The notes: generated by a model not told the origin, from the letters alone. Shown: positions 1 through 8,494, numbered from the stretch's first letter. The stretch is DNA of 64,000 nt from JANSYA01 sp965243385 (GCA_965243385.1 CBDEUV010000002.1:4340001-4404000); one strand, 5' to 3'. Numbers and translations are program-made.

Positions 1-2
1 AA

Positions 3-311
3 GTCAAAGTCCGTCGCGAAATCGAAGGCGGTCTCGCCACGATGGAATCGGCTACTCCGGTCGTCATCAGCGCCGCGAAAAACCTGAACGATCCCCGTTA
101 TCCGTCGCTGAAAGGCATTATGGCTTCTAAGAAGAAGAAGGTCGAAGAGAAAGCCGTTTCCGAACTGGGCGTAGACGGCGCGAAAGTCGAAATGATCGGT
201 ATGGAACCCCCTCCGCCGCGCCCGCCGGGACGCGTTCTGGAAGGCGACAGCCCGGAAGCGAAAGCGGCCGAGCTCGTAAAATCTTTGCGGGAGGAAGCGA
301 AAGTAATCTGA
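3..311 (+). CDS. etfB: Electron transfer flavoprotein beta subunit, C-terminal part (5' truncated)
   Basis: The reading frame is open from the window edge and reads VRREIEGGLATMES followed by TPVVISAAKNLNDPRYPSLK, the typical C-terminal half of EtfB. The family forms a heterodimer with EtfA that carries FAD and AMP and passes electrons from acyl-CoA and other dehydrogenases to the membrane quinone pool. The AMP-site part and start lie outside the window. A lysine-rich stretch (ASKKKK) follows the conserved LKGIMA segment, as usual. etfA starts 53 bases downstream, so the two are surely co-transcribed. Only the truncation is unusual. Confidence 0.95.
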   Translation, partial: VKVRREIEGGLATMESATPVVISAAKNLNDPRYPSLKGIMASKKKKVEEKAVSELGVDGAKVEMIGMEPPPPRPPGRVLEGDSPEAKAAELVKSLREEAKVI

Positions 312-364
312 GTTTGATTCTTCCAATTCAAACGAACGATTGATTACTTTAGCGGAGAAATATC

Positions 365-1303
365 ATGGCAGTACTTGCAGTTGCAGAATTAAAGGGCGAT
401 AGCCTCAAGAAAGTATCTAAAGAGCTGGTCAGCGCCGGTCGCAAGCTGAGCGACACCGTCGTGGCTCTGCTCATCAACGGCACCGACGCCCACGCGAAAG
501 AATTATTCGAAGCGGGCGCGGACGTGGTCGTAAAAAACGGCACCGCGGAATACACTCCTCAGGGTTACGCGGCGGTCGCGGCGGCCGTGGCCGAAGCGAA
601 GGGCGCCAAAGTGATCCTGCTGCCCCATTCGATTATGGGCAAAGACTTCGCCGGCCGTCTCGCGGTCAAAACCGGCGCGGCTCTGGCGGCGGACGTCGTG
701 GAAATCAAAGGCAGCGCGGATGAAGTCGAAGTTCGCAAGCCGGTCTACTCCGGTAAAGCCTACGCCAATATGAAAATCAAAGCGACCGCGGTTGTGACCA
801 TTCGTCCCAACTCGCAGGAAGTGATCAGCCACTCCGGCCCCGAAACCATTGAGTCTTCCGACGCGGCCGAAGGCGATGTGGCTTCGCGCCTGACGGACGT
901 GGAAGCGGGCGGCGGTGAAAAGATTCAGCTGACCGACGCTTCGGTCATCGTTTCCGGCGGCCGCGGTATCAAAGGCCCCGAGAACTGGCCCGTTCTCCAG
1001 GAGCTGTGCGACACGGTCGGCGCCGCTCTGGGTGCCAGCCGCGCCGCGGTCGACGCGGGTTGGATCGACCACTCGCACCAGGTCGGTCAGACCGGTAAAA
1101 CGGTTTCTCCGAACTGTTATATTGCTTGCGGTATCTCCGGAGCCATCCAGCATCTGGCCGGTATGGGTTCTTCGAAGGTGATCGTTGCGATCAACAAAGA
1201 TCCCGAAGCGCCGATTTTCAAAGTCGCGACCTACGGGGTTGTGGACGACCTGTTTCAAGTGGTTCCGGCACTGACCTCGGAATTCAAGAAAGTCCTCGGC
1301 TGA
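365..1303 (+). CDS. etfA: Electron transfer flavoprotein alpha subunit
   Basis: 312 residues, the normal EtfA length. The N-terminal half is the weakly conserved alpha/beta domain. The C-terminal FAD-binding domain is clear at about residues 195-290, with SGGRGIKGPENW, GASRAAVDAGW, HQVGQTGKTVSPNCY, ACGISGAIQHLAGM and INKDPEAPIF. It holds the FAD that accepts electrons from flavin dehydrogenases. The ATG is preceded by GGAGAAATATC. It follows etfB and the pair ends in the hairpin at 1333-1387. The crotonase at 35267 and the lipase at 46431 suggest that beta-oxidation could supply the electrons (inference). Confidence 0.97.
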   Translation: MAVLAVAELKGDSLKKVSKELVSAGRKLSDTVVALLINGTDAHAKELFEAGADVVVKNGTAEYTPQGYAAVAAAVAEAKGAKVILLPHSIMGKDFAGRLAVKTGAALAADVVEIKGSADEVEVRKPVYSGKAYANMKIKATAVVTIRPNSQEVISHSGPETIESSDAAEGDVASRLTDVEAGGGEKIQLTDASVIVSGGRGIKGPENWPVLQELCDTVGAALGASRAAVDAGWIDHSHQVGQTGKTVSPNCYIACGISGAIQHLAGMGSSKVIVAINKDPEAPIFKVATYGVVDDLFQVVPALTSEFKKVLG

Positions 1304-1332
1304 TTTTCTGACCTATTGAAACAAGGGTCCGC

Positions 1333-1387
1333 AGGCCTGTGCCCTGATCGCGCGTTGTGCGTGGTTGGTGGGACAGGCCTTTGTTTT
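1333..1387 (+). terminator. Rho-independent terminator of etfBA
   Basis: AGGCCTGT at 1333-1340 pairs with ACAGGCCT at 1373-1380 and is followed by TTGTTTTTT. The loop is long (about 32 bases). The next gene's possible upstream start at 1357 would fall inside this structure, which argues for its start at 1390. Confidence 0.7.
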
Positions 1388-1389
1388 TT

Positions 1390-2028
1390 ATGATTATGCC
1401 ATTTCGCTCGATCAAATCTCGCGTCTGTCGCGCCGGAGTTTTCACCGCGGGGCTTGCGGCTCTGTTTCTATTCGGATTCCTGACGCCCCAGGCGCCGCTT
1501 GAGGCCCAGCAGGTTCCGGCGGAAATTCGATCCGTCGTTTCTAAGATGAGTTCGCTCGGGAGTTTCCGGGCGACCGTGACGCTCGGCTCCGGTAGCGGCG
1601 GAACCCGTGGCGTGCTTTCCTACTCCGGCGGCAAAGTGCACCTCAAATTGAGCGACGGCCGCGTCATCGCGAGCAACGGCCGTAGCGTGGTCGTGTACAA
1701 TCCCGCCAGCCGGGTCGCGGGCAAGCAGCCCGTTGGCGGCGGAGGCGGCATCGGCTGGCTGCTGAGCGGCTTTGAGTATCGGGTCGCGGGAAACCAGGCC
1801 ACGGGTCGTTCCACCGATCCCGGATCGCGGCTTTCAGAAGTGAAGGTCGTCTGGGGCGACGGCTATATATTAAGAAAGCTTTCGATGCGCAGTCGCGAGA
1901 ACGACAGCTGGTTTACAATTTCCCTGAGCAACGTTCGCTCGGTGGCGGGATTTCCGGCGGCGCTCTTTTCTTATAAACCTCCGGCCGGTTCGCGGACCGT
2001 AGAGAACCCGCTGAACGAAATCAATTAA
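1390..2028 (+). CDS. LolA-like outer-membrane lipoprotein carrier/sorting protein
   Basis: 212 residues from the chosen ATG at 1390. The in-frame GTG/ATG region at 1357 lies inside the terminator hairpin and is rejected. A signal peptide is evident: basic residues, then AGVFTAGLAALFLFGFL, then a probable cleavage near APLEA. The mature part has the pattern of LolA/LolB-like half-barrels: an early helix (IRSVVSKMSSLGSFRATVTL), repeated beta strands (GVLSYSGGKVHLKL, GRSVVVYNPAS) and a final strand ending FSYKPPAGSRTVENP, which matches the LolA ending FxFxPPxGxxV. It probably acts in the periplasm on lipoproteins or other lipids. The family is inferred from pattern only, and a LolA paralogue with another substrate is possible. 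Confidence 0.65.
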   Translation: MIMPFRSIKSRVCRAGVFTAGLAALFLFGFLTPQAPLEAQQVPAEIRSVVSKMSSLGSFRATVTLGSGSGGTRGVLSYSGGKVHLKLSDGRVIASNGRSVVVYNPASRVAGKQPVGGGGGIGWLLSGFEYRVAGNQATGRSTDPGSRLSEVKVVWGDGYILRKLSMRSRENDSWFTISLSNVRSVAGFPAALFSYKPPAGSRTVENPLNEIN

Positions 2029-2092
2029 TTCATCATTATCGGGAGATCGGACCGAACCCACTCGCTGCTAATTCTTTCGTCTACTCTATTGA

Positions 2093-3916
2093 ATGGATCC
2101 GACTCTCACAAATACGCAGGCGCATAAGGTTTTCGGGGATCTGTACCGCAAATCGCGTCCGGCGGATTTGCAGCAAAAAGTCGATCAGATCGTTTCCGAA
2201 ACCGCCGACGTCTTCGTACGCATCAAGCGCATTGAAGACCTCGATGCGGGATACGAAGCCGAGCGTCGCGCGAAAGGCGGCGCCGATTCGGCGACCGGCG
2301 GGCCCCGCCGCGGCGCCCGGGGCGCGACGGGGTCCGGCCCCGCTCGCAAAAAAGTCGCCGCTAAAAAACCGCCGCCCAAAAAGCAACGCGGGGGAGGCGG
2401 CGGCAGTTTTTTTTCCTGGCTCTTCGGAGGCGGCGGCGGAAACGAACTGACCCGCTGGGGCGAAGAGACGGGCACCATCGAATCCGGTCTGTTTTCGCGG
2501 GGTATGAGTCTTTCGAGCGCCGTGCCCGCGATTTTCGATAGCTTTCGTGAAGATCAGATTACGCCGACGGCCAAAGGCTTTCGGTACGCGATCGCCGGGG
2601 CCTGGGAAGAACTGGAGCCCGCGCGCTATAACGCGATTATCGCGGCCTATCAATTCTTTTCGGAGTTCGTCAAAGCCGGCATCGCCTTTCGCAAATCGGA
2701 AGAGCCGGAAATCTGGATTACCGAAACGATCAAGCTCCAGAAGTATTACGCCTTTCTATTACAGTATCCGGAATACGATAAGATTCTGACCCGGGACCTG
2801 CCGGCGTTCGTCAAGCGCGGTTCCGAAGCGCAAACCTTCGCGCCCCCCTTGAAGACTTCGATGGACTATATCGTCGCCCTCGAAAACCGCAAGCCCACTC
2901 TCAAGAACGCGCTGACCGCGCTGTATGTGCTCGCCCGCAAGCGTCTGTATCAATGGGACGACATCGCCGCCGAGCTCAATGTGAGCAAGCCCGCGCTCGA
3001 CGCCTATCGCGGTCCGGAGCAGGTGATGGCGAAAATCACCCAGCGGATCAGCGATCTGAAGACGCGCTATAATCAGTGCGCGGCTCAATTGCGCGAAGTC
3101 GAAAAGATCAAAGGCGAGTACTTTCAGACCGACGCGAACGGGCGCCTCAAGACGGAATTTCTGAACCCCATCGTAAACGAGGTCGTGCACCGGACCTACG
3201 GCGAGAGCGCGATCAACGAAGCCTTGCTGCAGTCCCACAAGCGCGAACCGCACCGCCTGCTCTTCGCGTTTTTGAAAGACATCGATTTATCGTTTATCAA
3301 TCTATTGAACGGATCGGTGGGAGTGCGTACCGAATCGCACCATCACGAAGACGTGCTCTTGTTCAAGCAGGGGCTCTTTAAGAGCTACGGCGATCGCTTC
3401 AGCCAGGTAATGCGCGAGATGGAAGGCTTCATGAAGAAGCATCGCGACATAAGCTATAGCTTCGCGGATTTCATGAACGAGCTCAAGCAGCTGCCGGACG
3501 ATCCGATTGTGCGCAATTTTCACGCGATCGTAAAGAATTCGATCGAATTACTCGCAAAGATCAATGTGGATATGCAAACCGTGATGGGCAATCACGAGCT
3601 GGCGCTTGATCGCGAGCGTTCGGGCAACGTTTCTGAGGCTCTCGCGCAAACGAAGGTGCTGCCGATCGAATCGCTGCAGGTGGAATCCCGCTTTATGCCC
3701 TACTATACCCGGGAAATCGTTACGAATACCCGTCTGAACGGCCGCCCGGTCGGCTCGGTAATTGAAGAGCTTTCGCGCAATATCTATAATTTTCTCTACA
3801 TCTTCCGGGATCCGGAGCTGACCCGCGCTCTGAATTCGGGGCCGCAGCTGCAGAAGCAGATGGCGGAATTCAAAGATCGCCTGGTGCGATTGGGCGCGCA
3901 GCCCGACAAGACCTGA
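2093..3916 (+). CDS. Conserved-looking cytoplasmic protein with low-complexity linker, function unknown
   Basis: 607 residues, no signal peptide and no clear membrane segment. Residues 1-60 are helical. Residues about 65-125 are a low-complexity linker rich in G, A, R, K and P, with KKVAAKKPPPKK and two glycine runs around SFFSWLF. From about 125 to 600 the protein is a mostly helical globular region with many charged residues, for example ITETIKLQKYYAFLLQYPEYDKIL. A run of eight T lies in the linker at about 2407-2414 and could slip. I recognise no family. It stands between a LolA-like gene and PFK with its own spacing of more than 60 bases on each side. It resembles large unnamed proteins of Leptospira, but that is an impression. 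Confidence 0.8.
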   Translation: MDPTLTNTQAHKVFGDLYRKSRPADLQQKVDQIVSETADVFVRIKRIEDLDAGYEAERRAKGGADSATGGPRRGARGATGSGPARKKVAAKKPPPKKQRGGGGGSFFSWLFGGGGGNELTRWGEETGTIESGLFSRGMSLSSAVPAIFDSFREDQITPTAKGFRYAIAGAWEELEPARYNAIIAAYQFFSEFVKAGIAFRKSEEPEIWITETIKLQKYYAFLLQYPEYDKILTRDLPAFVKRGSEAQTFAPPLKTSMDYIVALENRKPTLKNALTALYVLARKRLYQWDDIAAELNVSKPALDAYRGPEQVMAKITQRISDLKTRYNQCAAQLREVEKIKGEYFQTDANGRLKTEFLNPIVNEVVHRTYGESAINEALLQSHKREPHRLLFAFLKDIDLSFINLLNGSVGVRTESHHHEDVLLFKQGLFKSYGDRFSQVMREMEGFMKKHRDISYSFADFMNELKQLPDDPIVRNFHAIVKNSIELLAKINVDMQTVMGNHELALDRERSGNVSEALAQTKVLPIESLQVESRFMPYYTREIVTNTRLNGRPVGSVIEELSRNIYNFLYIFRDPELTRALNSGPQLQKQMAEFKDRLVRLGAQPDKT

Positions 3917-4009
3917 TCGAATCTAATTTACACTTGATCGAAACTATCAGAGGTTTCGAAGTGTTCGCCTGGCGCGAACGCAATAATACTCCAGGAAAGG
4001 CATACCGGT

Positions 4010-5236
4010 ATGGCTGAACAAAATCAAGAACTGAAACGAATCGGCATCCTCACTTCCGGCGGCGACTGCGGCGGTCTGAACGGCGTCGTCAAAGGCGCCG
4101 CCGCCACGGCTCTCTATCACGGCGTGACGCCGTGTCTGATTCCGAATGGATACGCCGGACTCTACAACCTCGTGGACTTCGACGATTTGACCGTGCTGAG
4201 TACCGAACGCCTCGAAGAATTTCATGTGTATCTGGCGGGCTCGGAAGCAGGCAACAGTCGCGTCAAAGTTTCGAAGATTAAAGACGAAAAGAAATACGAA
4301 CGCATCCAGCAGGGCCTCGCGAAACACAAACTCGACGCGGTCGTGATCGCCGGCGGCGACGATACCGGCAGCGTGGTCGTCGACCTCGCCGGCCGCGGCA
4401 TTCCATGTCTGCACGCGCCGAAGACTATGGATCTGGACTTGATGACCTACAGCGTCGGCGGCGACAGTACGATCAACCGCATCGCTGAATTCGCCCGCGA
4501 TCTCTATACGACCGGCGATACGCATAATCGGATCATCGTTATGGAAGTCTTCGGCCGCTACGCCGGCCACACCGCCTTTCGCGGCGGCATCACCGCCGAA
4601 GCCGACGGCATTTTGATTCCGGAAATTTCCGTGGACTTCGATTTATTGTACAAACATCTACGCGACGTATTTTTACGTCGGGTCGAACAAAGCGATAATC
4701 GCGCCGGCAGCGCGATGGTGATCGTCGCGGAAGGTTTACGCGACGCGAGCGGCAAGGAGCTGGTCGATGAAAGCGCCCCGGCGGATTCATTCGGTCACAA
4801 GCCGCTCATGGGCGCGGGTAAGTACGTCGTCAGCGAGCTGAACGCACGTATCAAAAAGGACCCGGAGATCAAGGCTTTCATGCAGCGCACCGGTCAATTC
4901 GTGGAGAGCGTCTACGAAGTTCCGGAAGTGCGCGAAATCCGGCCCGGCCATCTCGTGCGCTGCGGTTTCACCTCGGCTGTCGATGCGAATTTTGGATTAC
5001 AGGTGGGCGCCGGGGCCGTGGAACTGGCCCGCAACAAAGTCTTCGGCGTTACGGTCGTGGGCTATCGCGAAGGCACGGTGCAATATATGGACTGCGCCGC
5101 GGCGATCGAGCAGCGTTTCGTCGACGAGAACGAAGTCGCCATGTATGAAGCCATGGGCATCTGTTTCGGCCGCAAGCCCGAAGCCCCCGTCGCGAAACTC
5201 GAAAAGACCACCGGCCGCCCCGTTCGACCCTATTGA
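4010..5236 (+). CDS. pfp: 6-phosphofructokinase, pyrophosphate-dependent type
   Basis: 408 residues of the PfkA superfamily. It phosphorylates fructose 6-phosphate to fructose 1,6-bisphosphate in the cytoplasm. GILTSGGDCGGLNGV (12-26) is the phosphate donor loop. GGDDT (115-119) has Asp where ATP enzymes have Gly, and PKTMDLD (137-143) has Lys where ATP enzymes have Gly. Both are established marks of PPi-dependent enzymes. MEVFGRYAGH (178-187) binds the sugar phosphate. PKTMDLD differs from the usual PKTIDND in the last Asn, which is worth noting. The start has a strong Shine-Dalgarno sequence (CCAGGAAAGG). The gene stands alone and is followed by a palindromic element. Confidence 0.9.
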   Translation: MAEQNQELKRIGILTSGGDCGGLNGVVKGAAATALYHGVTPCLIPNGYAGLYNLVDFDDLTVLSTERLEEFHVYLAGSEAGNSRVKVSKIKDEKKYERIQQGLAKHKLDAVVIAGGDDTGSVVVDLAGRGIPCLHAPKTMDLDLMTYSVGGDSTINRIAEFARDLYTTGDTHNRIIVMEVFGRYAGHTAFRGGITAEADGILIPEISVDFDLLYKHLRDVFLRRVEQSDNRAGSAMVIVAEGLRDASGKELVDESAPADSFGHKPLMGAGKYVVSELNARIKKDPEIKAFMQRTGQFVESVYEVPEVREIRPGHLVRCGFTSAVDANFGLQVGAGAVELARNKVFGVTVVGYREGTVQYMDCAAAIEQRFVDENEVAMYEAMGICFGRKPEAPVAKLEKTTGRPVRPY

Positions 5237-5237
5237 T

Positions 5238-5328
5238 CGTATGAGCCCTTCGGCGCTTCGCGCTCCACATCCTGTGGAGAGCGTGCGCGCAGCGAGCCGT
5301 CCTGGCTCGCTGGCGAAAGGCTCATACG
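5238..5328. repeat. Nested palindromic element (REP/MITE-like)
   Basis: CGTATGAGCC at 5238-5247 is repeated inverted as GGCTCATACG at 5319-5328. The arms extend with mismatches through CTTCGGCG against GGCGAAAG. Inside are further hairpins: GCGCTTCGCGC, CCACATCCTGTGG, and CAGCGAGCC against GGCTCGCTG. A smaller one (ATTCGCGAAGCGAAT) lies just downstream near 5355. It fills the space between the convergent genes at 4010 and 5436 and could end transcription both ways. No second copy was seen in the window. Confidence 0.6.
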
Positions 5329-5435
5329 CTCTCGATGGATGAGTAGAACTCCGATTCGCGAAGCGAATGCTCGACTCCGTTTCTTCGCCTGGTCGAAGAG
5401 GTGAAGCATAGATCGCGAGGTCCCTTCGGCGTCGC

Positions 5436-5843
5436 TCAATCCAGCGCGGCGGAGCTGGCTGTGGCGAAGGCCCAGGGCGCGAGGACGAACCATCCATATA
5501 CGCAGTAGCGCGCGATGGAGTCGAGCGATTGCCACTCCTGTTTGAATTGCGAGAGGGCCGGCAGAAACTCCGCCGCCTGGCTGGCGAATAAGACGAGCAG
5601 ACCGAGGCTCACCGCGCCGGCGATCAAATAGATACCGGCGCCGCCGGTGAGACGGCTGAAACGGTGCAGCACGGAACAGGCGGCCGCGCCGATTATCACT
5701 ACGAGAGTGAACACCGTTACCCACGGCGTTATGGCCGGGCCCAGAGCCGGCGCGAGGATCTGAGTGAACGTGATGCAGACGGCGAGATAGGCGATCACGG
5801 TTGCTCCGGTATAATTGGCTGTCGCCGCAAAAATTCGAGTCAT
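5436..5843 (-). CDS. Four-helix membrane protein, unknown function
   Basis: 135 residues with about four hydrophobic segments: ATVIAYLAVCITFTQIL, WVTVFTLVVIIGAAACSVL, GIYLIAGAVSLGLLVLFA and YCVYGWFVLAPWAFA. It lies in the inner membrane with a soluble loop (LPALSQFKQEWQSLDSIAR). The start has CCGGAG eight bases upstream. It begins 24 bases after the Nudix gene ends, so it is the last gene of a reverse operon (7105 to 5436). No family is recognised. Confidence 0.75.
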   Translation of the reverse strand: MTRIFAATANYTGATVIAYLAVCITFTQILAPALGPAITPWVTVFTLVVIIGAAACSVLHRFSRLTGGAGIYLIAGAVSLGLLVLFASQAAEFLPALSQFKQEWQSLDSIARYCVYGWFVLAPWAFATASSAALD

Positions 5844-5867
5844 GGCGTAACTCCGGCTGAGAATCGA

Positions 5868-6566
5868 TTAGTCGATAGAATGCCCATGGTCGAGAATCGC
5901 AAGCAATTCCGCCAGGATCATCGCGCTTGCGCCCCAGATTTTGTGTTCTCCAGGGCCTTCCTCGTCGCTTTCGGAAAACGAAAAGTACGGAACCTGAATG
6001 GGTCCGCGTTCAAATTCGCGGGTTTCGCTCTGGCGATTGGCCGGTTCAAGCAGGTGAGCCAGCGGAATTTCCAGTATGCGGTCGACTTCGCGCGGATCCG
6101 GCACGAAGTCCGGCCGGCGCTCGGACCAACCGACATACGGCGAAACCAGATAACCGCTGGGCGGTACATACAGCTGCGATAACTGACCCAGGACCTGCAC
6201 GTCATGCGGCCGGATACTCAGCTCTTCTTCGCTTTCGCGCAGAGCCGTCGCCTGCAGATCTTCATCGTGGGCTTCGCGCGCGCCACCCGGAAAGCTGATC
6301 TGTCCGCTGTGCGGCCCCGTGCGGGCCGGGCGTAACATCATGGGAATGTGCAAATGCTCATGCGAAATATGCGGGAGCGCGGCTGAATCCGGCCCGGCCC
6401 CGGGATACAACAATAGCAATACGGCGGCGTGACGTGCTTCCGCAGGCGGATTGCTCGTAATTTCGGGGCCGGCCCGATGTGCGGGCGCCATCTCATATTG
6501 CGCGGCGGAGCCGGGCAGGGGCCCGGCGACGGCCCGGCTCAGGTCTGCGATAGCTTTGGGGATCAC
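5868..6566 (-). CDS. Nudix hydrolase, CoA pyrophosphatase (NudL-like)
   Basis: 232 residues. The segment SGQISFPGGAREAHDEDL then ATALRESEEELSI (about 95-125) is the CoA-type Nudix signature: the family has SGQISFPGG before the box and a DxDLxxTALREAxEEIGL form of the box. Family members hydrolyse CoA or acyl-CoA to phosphopantetheine and 3',5'-ADP using Mg bound to the glutamates. The usual EEIGL appears here as EELSI, with Gly replaced. The start is a GTG whose last bases overlap the TGA stop of the upstream lipoprotein (GTGA), which suggests translational coupling. The N-terminal 50 residues are low complexity. Confidence 0.85.
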   Translation of the reverse strand: MIPKAIADLSRAVAGPLPGSAAQYEMAPAHRAGPEITSNPPAEARHAAVLLLLYPGAGPDSAALPHISHEHLHIPMMLRPARTGPHSGQISFPGGAREAHDEDLQATALRESEEELSIRPHDVQVLGQLSQLYVPPSGYLVSPYVGWSERRPDFVPDPREVDRILEIPLAHLLEPANRQSETREFERGPIQVPYFSFSESDEEGPGEHKIWGASAMILAELLAILDHGHSID

Positions 6567-7105
6567 AGAGGCACAGCGGATTGTTCGTGAAGATTGTAGT
6601 ATCGTTCACCGGTACCTTTGTGTATATCAAATCGGGCCACAGTCGTTCCGGTTCTCGGGGACGAGTATTCGATTGCGAGGGTGATGGAGTCGCTTCCCGG
6701 ACCTTCGCCGGCGGTGGAAGTCTTCTGCTTGAAACTCCAACGGATTGTGGTGGTGTCCGGTTTATGAATAGCGCCGGTCAGCGCATCGATCACCAGTCCA
6801 ATATAGCTGAAGAATACGATATTACCGATAATCCACAGATCGACGTCCTTCTGCAGGCGGATTGTGTGCGTTTCGTAGCCGTCCAGTTCAAATCTAAAAT
6901 AATAGTCGCTGTCCAGATCGAGCTCGTAGGCGCCTGGAGTTTGCAGCCGACTGATCTCATTGCCTTGAGAGAATATCGTAACAGTCGCGGCTTCGGGCTC
7001 AGACTGGAAGCTGTATTCGTATTTGCTGTCGCTGAAGACGGTTGCACAATTGACGGCCGGGAATAGTGCGATCAGGGCGAGTATGACGGGGCGAAACCAG
7101 CGCAT
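6563..7105 (-). CDS. Lipoprotein, paralogue of the divergent gene at 7232
   Basis: 180 residues from MRWFRPVILALIALFPAVNC, a signal peptide with lipobox PAVNC. The rest matches the neighbouring protein at 7232 in order: KYEYSFQSEPEAATVTI against KYNYRFESDPTNAKVSI, LQTPGAYELDLDSDYYFRFELDGYETHTI against LETPAEYVLNMKDSYQIHFELEGYESRSL, then a hydrophobic VIDALTGA segment, and a tail with KGTGERYYNL. The strand pattern resembles PEGA-type surface domains. It is first in the reverse operon with the Nudix and membrane genes. The frame stays open far upstream, but that part is only the shadow of the opposite gene. Function unknown. Confidence 0.8.
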   Translation of the reverse strand: MRWFRPVILALIALFPAVNCATVFSDSKYEYSFQSEPEAATVTIFSQGNEISRLQTPGAYELDLDSDYYFRFELDGYETHTIRLQKDVDLWIIGNIVFFSYIGLVIDALTGAIHKPDTTTIRWSFKQKTSTAGEGPGSDSITLAIEYSSPRTGTTVARFDIHKGTGERYYNLHEQSAVPL

Positions 7106-7231
7106 GTGGAATCCTGTTCCCGCTCCAGGATGCTGAGCAAGCTTTTTTCGAGGCCGCTCCGGCGGTCCGGAATTTAACGGAATCATAATAAAAAGCCTTG
7201 CATTTACAGATTTCCGTCGTAGCTTTCGCGC

Positions 7232-7807
7232 ATGAATCTCTCCAGAAGCTTCCTCGTAATCCTGACTCTTTCGCTGTTTGCTGGTCTCAATTGCGCGACC
7301 CTTTTTAGTTCCGCCAAATACAACTATCGATTCGAGTCGGATCCGACGAACGCGAAGGTTTCGATTCGCGCGAAGGGGCGGACCCTTGCCGAGCTGGAAA
7401 CGCCGGCCGAGTACGTCTTGAATATGAAAGATTCGTACCAGATTCATTTTGAACTGGAGGGCTACGAATCCCGATCTCTCGACATCGACACCGCCCTGGA
7501 TGGCTGGGCCTTTGCGAATATCTGCAATGGCGGCATCGGCTGCATCGTGGACGCTCTGACGGGGGCTATGAAAAAGCCGGCCGACGAGGCGCGGCTCTTC
7601 TGGAAATTCAAGCGTAAGAACGGGGCTACGAATATTCTGAACCCGGACGAAAAGCCGGAGTACATTATCGAAGTCACCCTTGAGGGGGCCCGGGGGACTC
7701 TGGTCGCCGAGCTGGATATGAAACCAGGCACCGGAACCCGTCACGCCAATCTGGCTGAAATCGTGCGACCGCAGCGCCTGCCTCTGACTGGCGTTGGCTC
7801 CGAATAA
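7232..7807 (+). CDS. Lipoprotein, paralogue of the divergent gene at 6563
   Basis: 191 residues. The signal peptide MNLSRSFLVILTLSLFAGLNC has lipobox AGLNC. The mature part has beta-rich PEGA-like segments (NAKVSIRAKGRTLAELETPAEY, YQIHFELEGYES), a hydrophobic patch GGIGCIVDALTGAMKKP that is also present in the paralogue, and a C-terminal strand region ending at KPGTGTRHANL. The two genes are head to head with 126 bases between their starts, so they share a promoter region. The pair probably arose by inverted duplication. Function unknown. Confidence 0.8.
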   Translation: MNLSRSFLVILTLSLFAGLNCATLFSSAKYNYRFESDPTNAKVSIRAKGRTLAELETPAEYVLNMKDSYQIHFELEGYESRSLDIDTALDGWAFANICNGGIGCIVDALTGAMKKPADEARLFWKFKRKNGATNILNPDEKPEYIIEVTLEGARGTLVAELDMKPGTGTRHANLAEIVRPQRLPLTGVGSE

Positions 7808-7816
7808 GATCACATT

Positions 7817-8077
7817 CCGCCGGACGACGACGCAATCCGGGCTGAACATGACGCTACCCGGAAGACTGGTGCTGGCGTATTCGACAACTTCAATGCGCGC
7901 GATACCACCCGCCCGCATGGCGGCTTCGATGCTATTGCCCGAGCCGTAATAGAAAAGCCGCGAGATTGTCGCATAAGAATTTCGTACAGGTTTTATCCGC
8001 AGAGGCGCCGCTGGAAGAGCGGCGAATCGCTCGGGATTCTGCGTTCGCAGTTTATTCTTCCCGAAGCTTCGTAAATA
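7817..8077 (-). pseudogene. Degraded TRL-like gene remnant (antisense to its intact relatives)
   Basis: On the minus strand one frame reads RNSYATISRLFYYGSGNSIE, then AAMRAGGIARIEVVEYASTS, then LPGSVMFSPDCVVVRR. This follows the intact TRL-like proteins downstream position by position: GKSCQSAVLALFASGDASVE, GAAKAGGISRVSSVSFERTN, VLGSVYLANCTLVTGE. The only ATG in the frame (7918) is inside the domain, no signal peptide precedes it, and the terminal TGE-stop is lost (CVVVRR runs on). It is therefore a broken copy, inverted relative to the two live ones. Confidence 0.65.
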
Positions 8078-8138
8078 CTACATTGACTAATCCTATTAGA
8101 GGTTTCATTGTCGGCTTTTTTACGGAGCGTATCTGCAC

Positions 8139-8477
8139 ATGAAACTCAGCCATCTGAATGCGCCGACCCTGGCGCTGACCATCGCCCTGGCGCTGGCGCT
8201 CGCCTGTTCTTCGATGATGGGCGTCGGCGGTTCCGACGTGAGCGGTTCCATCTTCGGCCAGGTGACCCGTTCGGAGTCCATTCCGGGCACCATCGGTACG
8301 AAACAGGGCAAATCCTGCCAGTCGGCCGTTCTGGCCCTCTTTGCATCCGGCGACGCTTCGGTGGAAGGCGCGGCGAAGGCCGGCGGAATTTCCCGGGTCA
8401 GCAGCGTGAGTTTCGAGCGTACGAATGTGCTGGGTTCCGTCTATCTGGCCAACTGCACGCTGGTGACCGGCGAATAG
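8139..8477 (+). CDS. TRL-like family lipoprotein 1
   Basis: 112 residues. The signal peptide ends in LALALAC (lipobox ALAC), followed by SSMMG. The C-terminal two thirds match the TRL domain pattern: GTKQGKSCQSAVLALFASGD, AAKAGGISRVSSVS, and the last strand NCTLVTGE. TRL (tRNA-associated locus) proteins are small secreted proteins of unknown role. A similar lipoprotein follows 17 bases downstream, so the two are a tandem duplication and probably one transcript. The AAGCTTCG/TTCATTG region upstream has no clear promoter. Confidence 0.8.
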   Translation: MKLSHLNAPTLALTIALALALACSSMMGVGGSDVSGSIFGQVTRSESIPGTIGTKQGKSCQSAVLALFASGDASVEGAAKAGGISRVSSVSFERTNVLGSVYLANCTLVTGE

Positions 8478-8494
8478 GGCGCGGGGTCGAAGAC

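Noticed and set aside
503..1258. Long minus-strand frame opposite etfA (251 codons)
   Set aside because: It has the R/H/V-rich text typical of antisense frames in GC-rich genes, and etfA on the plus strand is certain.
7106..7918. Extension of the lipoprotein at 6563 to a 451-residue protein
   Set aside because: The added part is antisense to the plus-strand lipoprotein at 7232 and the TRL remnant; a proper signal peptide starts at 7105.
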